From contig CM060911.1 in the NCBI GenBank assembly GCA_030737875.1, positions 94,136,599 to 94,200,598 on the forward strand: a stretch of DNA of 64,000 bases. Direction: 5' to 3'. Positions 58,121 through 64,000 of the stretch are shown piece by piece. Under the pieces are notes generated by a model that did no database searches, was not told the origin of the DNA, and saw only the letters and a list, made by a program, of their open reading frames with translations. The position numbers were made by a program, and so were the translations under genes. How positions within the stretch are numbered: the stretch's first letter is position 1; the number at the start of each line of letters is the position of its first letter. The stretch comes from Allium sativum (Eukaryota; Streptophyta; Magnoliopsida; Asparagales; Amaryllidaceae).

Positions 58121-58971
58121 TGTTAGCCCACTTTGTGAACTGGGCAACACAAAGTCAAGATGTGAAACATTGAAGAACTTGGAAAGCACTGAAGCGGGTC
58201 GGATCGAAGCACTGAAGCGGGTCGGATCAGATAAATTTTGCTGTTCGGATCGGTGAATTATTACTGTTGGAATCAGAGAGGTACAACTGTTCGGATTGGA
58301 GAGCAGCCTACTGCCAGTTGGAGCGGAGAGCTACTTGCTACAAAGACAGATCGGAACGGAGTGGAAGAGAACGAAGACATAGCCTTGGGACAAAACCGGA
58401 TCGGATCGGGTACCCCGATCTGAACCCCTCCTGTACACTCTTCTGATCCGAACCCATCTTCCACGTCATTCTCCTGCATGATCGCCTGGATATTCGGAGC
58501 GGCTATGACCAGTTCCTACCCACAACGTCCACTGCTCTGATGCGTTGTCAACACAGAAATCCATCCGAACCCGAGGCTAATGGGATGGATGACACGTGGC
58601 TCCGATCCGGATCGGGTTCTGAGCAAATTTTCACCTATAAATACCCTGTTTGGAGACAATAAAAAGGATTTTTTCTGGCACTTTGAGAGTTCAACCACCT
58701 TCATAACCCGAATTCCAGCACTCCCGGAAAATCCAAATCTTCTTTCATTATTTGCTTTTAGACAATTTAGTGAATGTAAGTGAGTTGTGAGAGAAATTGA
58801 GTGAATATTTCATTGTAATTGCAACTACATCATTGAAAATAGTGAAAGACAAGTGGACGTAGGCATTTCTTCGCCGAACCACTATAAATCCTGTGTGTTC
58901 ATTTTACTTTTGATCTTATTTCATTCTGCTTTTAGTCAATTTGGGAGTTAGAACCACTTTTTGGTCTAACA
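58121..58971 (+). mobile_element. 3' LTR of element C
   Basis: 851 bp, TGTTAGCCCACTT ... TTGGTCTAACA, followed by AGAAT. Same TATA box, inverted repeat and R/U5 motif as the 5' copy. Confidence 0.93.
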
Positions 58972-58976
58972 AGAAT

Positions 58977-61900
58977 CAAGGCAGAATTAAATTTTAAAAT
59001 AAGAATCAAGAGAAACGGGTTGCGCCGTTGTGTTCGTCTAGAAATTCTGGTTGGAAACGAGTCTGAAATTTCGTAAATCGGAGTCCGTATGACCGAGATA
59101 TGGCCTCTAGAAGTTTCACGAAAAATCAGAAAATGAAAATAGATTTTCAAATTTCGAATTTAGCCCCAAACAAGCCCCAGGTCAACTGGGGAGTCGACTG
59201 GGGAGTCGACCCCCCAGGGACCAGGTCGATTGCCCAGTCGACCTGGGTGTCGACCTGGGGGTCGACCTCCCTGGTTGGCCTGGGTGCGTCTGACTGGCTG
59301 GTTGGTCCTGCTTGGTTCTGTTTGTTGACCTGTGACGGATTTCAGTGGTCCAGATCTGTTCTAGGGTTAATCTAAGGGCCTAAACTAGTCCTAACTTCTA
59401 TAAAAACACCCTAAGACCTAGTCTAATCCACTACAATTCATTCTAACAACGAAGTGCTTCCCAAATGTCTATTGATCATGGCCTCCATCTCCAACTTCAA
59501 AGGCTTGAGCATCCCAACTAGATCCAAATCAAAGAGCAACGCTTCTACAACAAATCAAGAGGGTAGATCAACATCGCTACAACGATTCTATGATGATTCT
59601 TGCTCCTAATTCACTAGCCACGCTTTGTAAGTTTTAGATGCTTTTAGATTGAAACGATAACTTGAATATGACATGTGATAAAGTTGAAATTGGATCTATG
59701 CATGATAATCGATCCATGCTCATTCTTGTTCATTTTGGATCTTGACCTTTGGGGATGTTGCTATGACATTAATTTGGACCTATGCATGTTGCAAATCACT
59801 CTTTCATATCCTTATCATGCATGTAATGATGTTTTTCTCTCGGATCTTGTTTTATGCAAAGTTTCTACCTTCCCCTATTTATCTTCTTTTGATGAACCTT
59901 GGTCGATTTCGGACCTAGGCCTAAACTACGATTTACATGCGGTTTGTATATGGGGGGAATATTGGGATTTCACCTATTTGGACATGGGTGTGTGGTAAAA
60001 TTGATTTCATAACATGAACAAGGGGAATTTGGGGTATTGCCAATGTAATTTGCAAGTTTGGGCATACATGAATTGGCATATGAGTTAAATCACGAGTTAT
60101 GGGGACTATGTAAGTTAAATCAAGGGATTGGGCTTATGTAAATTAGTCATAAGTGGAATTGGGAACATGAACCATGATGTGGGTTTATTTGGGCATGAAC
60201 GTGACAACATGTAACTTTGGCTAGAACATGATTTAGGGTAAATTGGCATAAACTTGACATACATGCAAATAGGCAAGAATTGGACATATGTGAAGTAGCT
60301 AGAATTGGGTACACATTTTGATGGACATGTAATTGGGAACTTGGGAATATGCTTAGTAATATGTAAAGTGGGGATCTTGACTTAGACGACACATATGTAA
60401 TTAACAATCTAACGGATGCCTTCGACACGAGGTTAGACTTGAGTTGTAGTGTAATTCTGCCCGGAACCGCCCGGTATATCCAGTGACCACAACAATAATA
60501 GTCTAATGTGAGAGGTCGTAGGCAAATATTAGATTGTGTTAATGCTTGAACCCGAGGTTGGAATGGGTTTGCGGTGTAATTCTGCCCGGAACCGCCCGGC
60601 GTATCCAGTGACCGCAAATAAGTCCAATGTGAGAGGTTGGTACATTAATAAATAATAAATGAATATGACATGGACGGGTGGGTTAAGTAACTTGATTAGA
60701 CTAATGACACTTAACCAATATGACATGGACGGGGGGGTTAAGTAACCCGATTAGACTAATGACACTTAACCAATATGACATGGACGGGTGGGTTAAGTAA
60801 CTTGATTAGACTAATGACACTTAACCAATATGACATGGACGGGTGGGTTAAGTAACTTGATTAGACTAATGACACTTAACAAATATGACGTGGATGGGTG
60901 GGTTAAGTAAAACCGGACTTGATTTCTTGATGACACTTAACCATATAACACGATTAGAGGATGGGTTAGTTTAACCTGAAAGGGTCGATAACACCCGACT
61001 AGTATAACGCGATGCATGGTAAGGTTAAGAAAACTCACAAGGGTAACACTTAACCGTTATAATTTGACTAGTGGATGGGGTTAGTTTAACATATACTTAA
61101 TCAATCTAACATGGTAACTCGATGGGGTAAAGTCATGAATCGCTTGAATATACTTAACCAATCTAACACGGTAACTTGATGAGGATTAAGTCATGATTCA
61201 CTTGAATATAATTAACCAATCTAACACGGTAATTTAATGGGATTAAGCTTAAATATACTTAACCAATTTGACACGATGATTTGGATAGGGTTAAGTCATG
61301 AACCGCTGGAATACGCTTAACCAACTTGACACGTGATTCGTAGGGCTAAGTCATGAACTTGAATGACAACACTTAGCCAACTTGACATGACATGTAGACG
61401 GGTTAAGTCACAAACTTGAATGACCACACTTAACCAACTTGACATGCTAGACTGATAGGGGTTAAGTCTTGAATTTAGATGACAACACTTAACCTGCTGG
61501 ACGGAAACCCTAGTTACGCGGTCCTTCTCAGCAGTAACCCTCTTGAAGGTATCACGATACCCTAGGGACTAGGCTAGGGTGGGGCATGATTACTGGGCTG
61601 ATTGTAAGCGACCAGAACGACGGTTGAGTTGGTACGCCATTGTAGGTTCAGGCGGGCTATGGTCGTGCACATGAGTCCAGAGTTGAAAAAGCAGGCATGC
61701 GCACCAGTTGTTGTACACTGTGCGTGCTTGGAATGGTGTTAGTGGTTGACACCCTAGGGCTTCATACACCCTAGGGTGGACCTAGCACAGAGTAGCTACA
61801 TTCGTGATTGGGTCGTATGACACCGACACACGACGAGTTAGGACTTGTAGGGAGCCGATCGATTAGATCGTTACGTGGAAAAAAAGGGCGTTGTTCGATA

Positions 61901-62885
61901 GGTAGCATAATCCCTAGTGGTCCTAGGTGGCATAAACCCTGATCGAATCTAGAAAACGTCCAATAGGTAGCATAATCCCTAGTGGTCCTATGTGGCGTAA
62001 ATCCTAGTTGAACACGCGATAATTCATGATAAGGGAATCTGGCCAGAACAAGGATGGCAGTCCTAGCGATTTCAAGGATGGTGACACTACGTTGTAGTGG
62101 TACAGAATAACGTGATGGAACCCGTACGGTATACGGCAAGGGACTATACATATACATGGAAGGGATGATACGAGTTAGGATGCTAGTACGGTTGGTGCAA
62201 AGGACGTTAGACATGCGATGTTATTCCGAGTTTATCTTGTTATCTTGTTACCTTGGTTATCCTGTTACCTTGGTTATCTTGTTACTTGAGTTTATCTTGT
62301 TACCTTGGTTATCCTGTTACCTTGGTTATCTTGTTACTCGAGTTTATCTTGTTATCTTAGTTTGATCTGTTTATCTTGTCATCATGTTTATGTTTACTTT
62401 CAGTTTATACATGTCATGTTACCTTTACCTGTTCTTAGGCTGAAAGTAGCTAGGACTTACCAGTCTTTATGACTGACCCCGTTTTGTTTCGCCTCTTTTC
62501 TTCCGTTCCACCCCTCCCCCCCCCCCAGGTTTACAGGGAGGAAATGTTGCTACTTAGTGCGGATTTTTTGCTTCAAGATCATCATCTATGGGTTGGACTT
62601 TTCTTGGCTATGGCTATTTTACTGTTTTACTTGGGGAATAATTTATGACTATGGTTTTATGCTTCTTTATTATTGCAAGACAGGTTTCGATGTAAGTAAT
62701 TTAATGGCACTTTGATGTAAAAGGTTTTAGACCTTACTACTTTTATAAAGTAATGAAATCATGTTTTCTTCCGCTGTTTTATATGTTCTGTCTTGTAATA
62801 TTTCTGTGCATGTTTACCTAGACAACACCCCTCCAAAGCTAGTGCATTCTCTTGTGAGTGACCCTGGCGGAGGTGGGGTGTTACA
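58977..62885 (+). mobile_element. Remainder of the 3' LTR of element B
   Basis: Continues the LTR broken at 45113 and matches 39056-43026 closely. It has five clean 55-bp units (60665, 60720, 60775, 60830, 60885) instead of six, and a shorter 60-bp repeat near 62228. It ends GGTGGGGTGTTACA at 62885. No gene. Confidence 0.88.
60665..61510. repeat. 55-bp minisatellite, 3' LTR of B
   Basis: Same units as at 40748; five clean copies, then about ten loose ones. One clean unit fewer than the 5' LTR. Confidence 0.85.
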
Positions 62886-63053
62886 GTTCTTTCTTCTCCA
62901 CCTCCAGTAGCGCACGAAGAAATTGTGCATGGTCCATCTCAACCTGCACCTACATTACCATGTACCAGCAGTGCACGATGCACTAGGAGCAGCAGCGGCA
63001 GTGGTTCATCTTCAACTTCCACACCACATGTTAGGCGGCCGAGGCGAACCTAG
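62886..63053 (+). pseudogene. Last part of the PMD gene after element B
   Basis: Continues the Pro-rich last exon: SSPPPVAHEEIVHGPSQPAP, a Ser-rich stretch (SSSGSGSSSTSTPHV), then RRPRRT and TAG at 63051. The frame is offset by one base from the part before 39019 once one target copy is removed, so an extra small indel is likely. Low complexity; assignment rests on position and composition. Confidence 0.55.
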
Positions 63054-63309
63054 TGCACATTTGATTGTTCTAACAAGTAGTGTATGTTTAATTAAGTGGA
63101 TAGTAGTCTTTGTGTATGAATTTTCTATATTTGGTACGTTTATTTATTTCGTATCCATGGATGAACCTAGTGCATGTTTTTGTTTTGTGTACAAACTTGT
63201 TTTGGTACGCTTATTAATTGGATAACCCTGTTGTGTATGAATTTGCTTTGTGTATGAACCTAGTGGTTGTTTTTGTTGATGGCAAATATGTGCAGGTATG
63301 TGTATGCAT

Positions 63310-63491
63310 GTTTTCAGGTGTGCAGGGTTTTTACGAAGGCGAGTTTTGGAAACTCGCCTTCGTATTTTTGTGAAGGCGAGTTTCCAAAACTCGCCTTCGT
63401 AACCAAAACAGGTCTAAATCTAAAATTAATTTTAAAACAAGCCTATTCGTGTTATACTTTCCACAAATAGGGCTACACACGTGAATAGTCC
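63310..63491 (-). repeat. Right terminal inverted repeat of the PMD element
   Basis: Two back-to-back palindromes built on ACGAAGGCGAG and CTCGCCTTCG (63322-63402), then AACCAAAACAGGTCTAAAT and AATAGGGCTACACACGTGAA to the end at 63491. Reverse complement of the left end (36497-36665) with changes. Confidence 0.78.
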
Positions 63492-63500
63492 TAGTTCCCC
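63492..63500. repeat. 9-bp target-site duplication, right copy
   Basis: TAGTTCCCC, identical to 36488-36496. Confidence 0.8.
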
Positions 63501-63898
63501 AGGATAGCATTTTTCCATACAACCCATGTGTGCTTTAACAAAACATGAAACTAAATGATCATACACGTGTTATATGAAATATGAAAACCCAAGAATTAAA
63601 CCATATTTAAGAAATAAATAATAAAGGGTACATAGATGGTTTAACTTATAATATGTATTTAGATGAATCTCTTGTTCAAACTCTTCACATTCCGTTCCTA
63701 ACTTGGTGTCAAACCATATAATCAATTTGTTTGTGCAATACTCAAAAGCGTACAAATAACAAGAAAAATTCAGTAATCTTTTCTGCTGTAACGTGATAGT
63801 AGGGATTCAGTGGAGAATAAAAATCCATGGTTAGCTTTACATTCTATAAAACTAGATTAAAGCAATTCTAATAAACAAAAAAATAAAATAGGTCATAC
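63501..63898 (-). other. Reductase intron remainder
   Basis: AT-rich, no gene. It is the intron sequence between the PMD element and the donor (GTATGACC on the minus strand at 63898). Confidence 0.6.
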
Positions 63899-64000
63899 CG
63901 AGCCTGGAACAAAATCAGGAACATAGCTATGTTCATGTTTAGTCATTTTATTTCGCATGTAGGGATCACAAGAGAGGTACACTTTCTTCAATAAAATAGC
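63899..64000 (-). CDS. 2-alkenal reductase, N-terminal exon (partial)
   Basis: Minus strand, open to the window edge: AILLKKVYLSCDPYMRNKMT and then SYVPDFVPGS, ending at donor TCG|GTATGA. LSCDPYMR and the PGS end are the N-terminal signature of plant NADPH-dependent alkenal double-bond reductases. The phase (0) fits the acceptor at 36408, whose exon starts with PLTGFGVSKV; in relatives PGSP.. and GFGVSKV are adjacent. So this is the exon upstream of 36407-36294. The first exon or codons are beyond 64000. Confidence 0.8.

Larger units (their letters stand above)
45114..58971 (+). mobile_element. Tat-lineage gypsy element C with antisense genes
   Basis: 13,858 bp flanked by a perfect AGAAT duplication (45109-45113 and 58972-58976). 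LTRs are 852 and 851 bp (TGTTAGCC ... GGTCTAACA). Plus strand: gag-protease 46107-48854, then RT, RNase H, a second RNase H and integrase to 52189. The second (archaeal-type) RNase H is diagnostic of the Tat lineage (Ogre, Retand, Grande). Antisense genes lie between pol and the 3' LTR (56913-53093), as in Retand and Grande. Pol has one frameshift and two nonsense codons beyond the TAA after protease. Confidence 0.92.
39019..62885 (+). mobile_element. Gypsy element B, internally deleted
   Basis: LTRs of about 4 kb (39019-43026, and 45072-45113 plus 58977-62885) enclose 2045 bp. The primer site (TTGGTATCAGAGCAG at 43028) and purine tract (AAAGGAGGGGAGA before 45072) are intact. The interior holds only scrambled traces of gag-pol related to element A. 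So B is a non-autonomous deletion derivative of a chromovirus. It was itself split by element C. Confidence 0.87.
36497..63491 (+). mobile_element. MULE-like element carrying a PMD gene
   Basis: Ends are inverted: left GGGAAAATCACGTACTTAGCC, right (reverse complement) GGACTATTCACGTGTGTAGCC. The match continues for about 150 bp through GACCTGTTTTGGTTA and a palindromic CGAAGGCGAG region. A perfect 9-bp duplication flanks it. Without the nested gypsy (39019-62890) it is about 3.1 kb. It carries a plant mobile domain gene and no recognisable MuDR transposase, so it would need help from another element. Inserted in an intron of the reductase gene. Confidence 0.78.

Overview
The window reads as transposon-packed nuclear DNA of a flowering plant, most likely a eudicot with a large genome. 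Evidence: plant-type Ty3/Gypsy elements, a CACTA (En/Spm) end, a plant mobile domain (PMD) gene, exons of a plant double-bond reductase with GT..AG introns, and AT-rich non-coding DNA. There are no bacterial operons and I found no rRNA, tRNA or CRISPR. Only one gene family looks like ordinary host coding sequence: an NADPH-dependent 2-alkenal (double-bond) reductase on the minus strand, split between 35286-36407 and 63899-64000.

Left half (1-32677), a nest read from outside in. A CACTA element has its terminus at 32677 and a decayed multi-exon En/Spm-type gene at 28472-31612. A minus-strand chromovirus-like gypsy element (A, 5640-28471; gag, pol and a chromodomain-like tail, with several stops and frameshifts) sits in the last visible exon of that gene. 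The 5' LTR of A is itself split by a LARD-like element (12071-25757) with two LTRs of about 6.3 kb around only 1 kb of non-coding DNA. The 3' LTR of A is cut at about 5640 by pieces of related long LTRs (1-5210 and 5211-5639).

Middle (32678-36496): the end of a hAT-like repeat, a copia gag relic, unassigned AT-rich DNA, and the 3' exons of the reductase.

Right half (36497-63491), a second nest. A PMD-carrying element with MULE-like termini and a 9-bp target duplication (TAGTTCCCC) lies in an intron of the reductase. Its last PMD exon is split by a deleted gypsy element (B, 39019-62885; LTRs of about 4 kb). The 3' LTR of B is split by a Tat-lineage gypsy element (C, 45114-58971; 0.85-kb LTRs, perfect AGAAT target duplication). 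The reductase intron is therefore about 27.5 kb long.

Element C is the most interesting unit. It has a long gag-protease frame, then in the same frame an RT-RNase H-second RNase H-integrase region separated by one TAA whose context (TAA CAA TTA) matches the tobamovirus-type readthrough signal. Between pol and the 3' LTR lies a 3.8-kb antisense block of spliced-looking genes with its own TATA-like box. The pol part carries a frameshift and two nonsense codons, so this copy is probably no longer autonomous, although its LTRs differ by only about 15 changes by eye.
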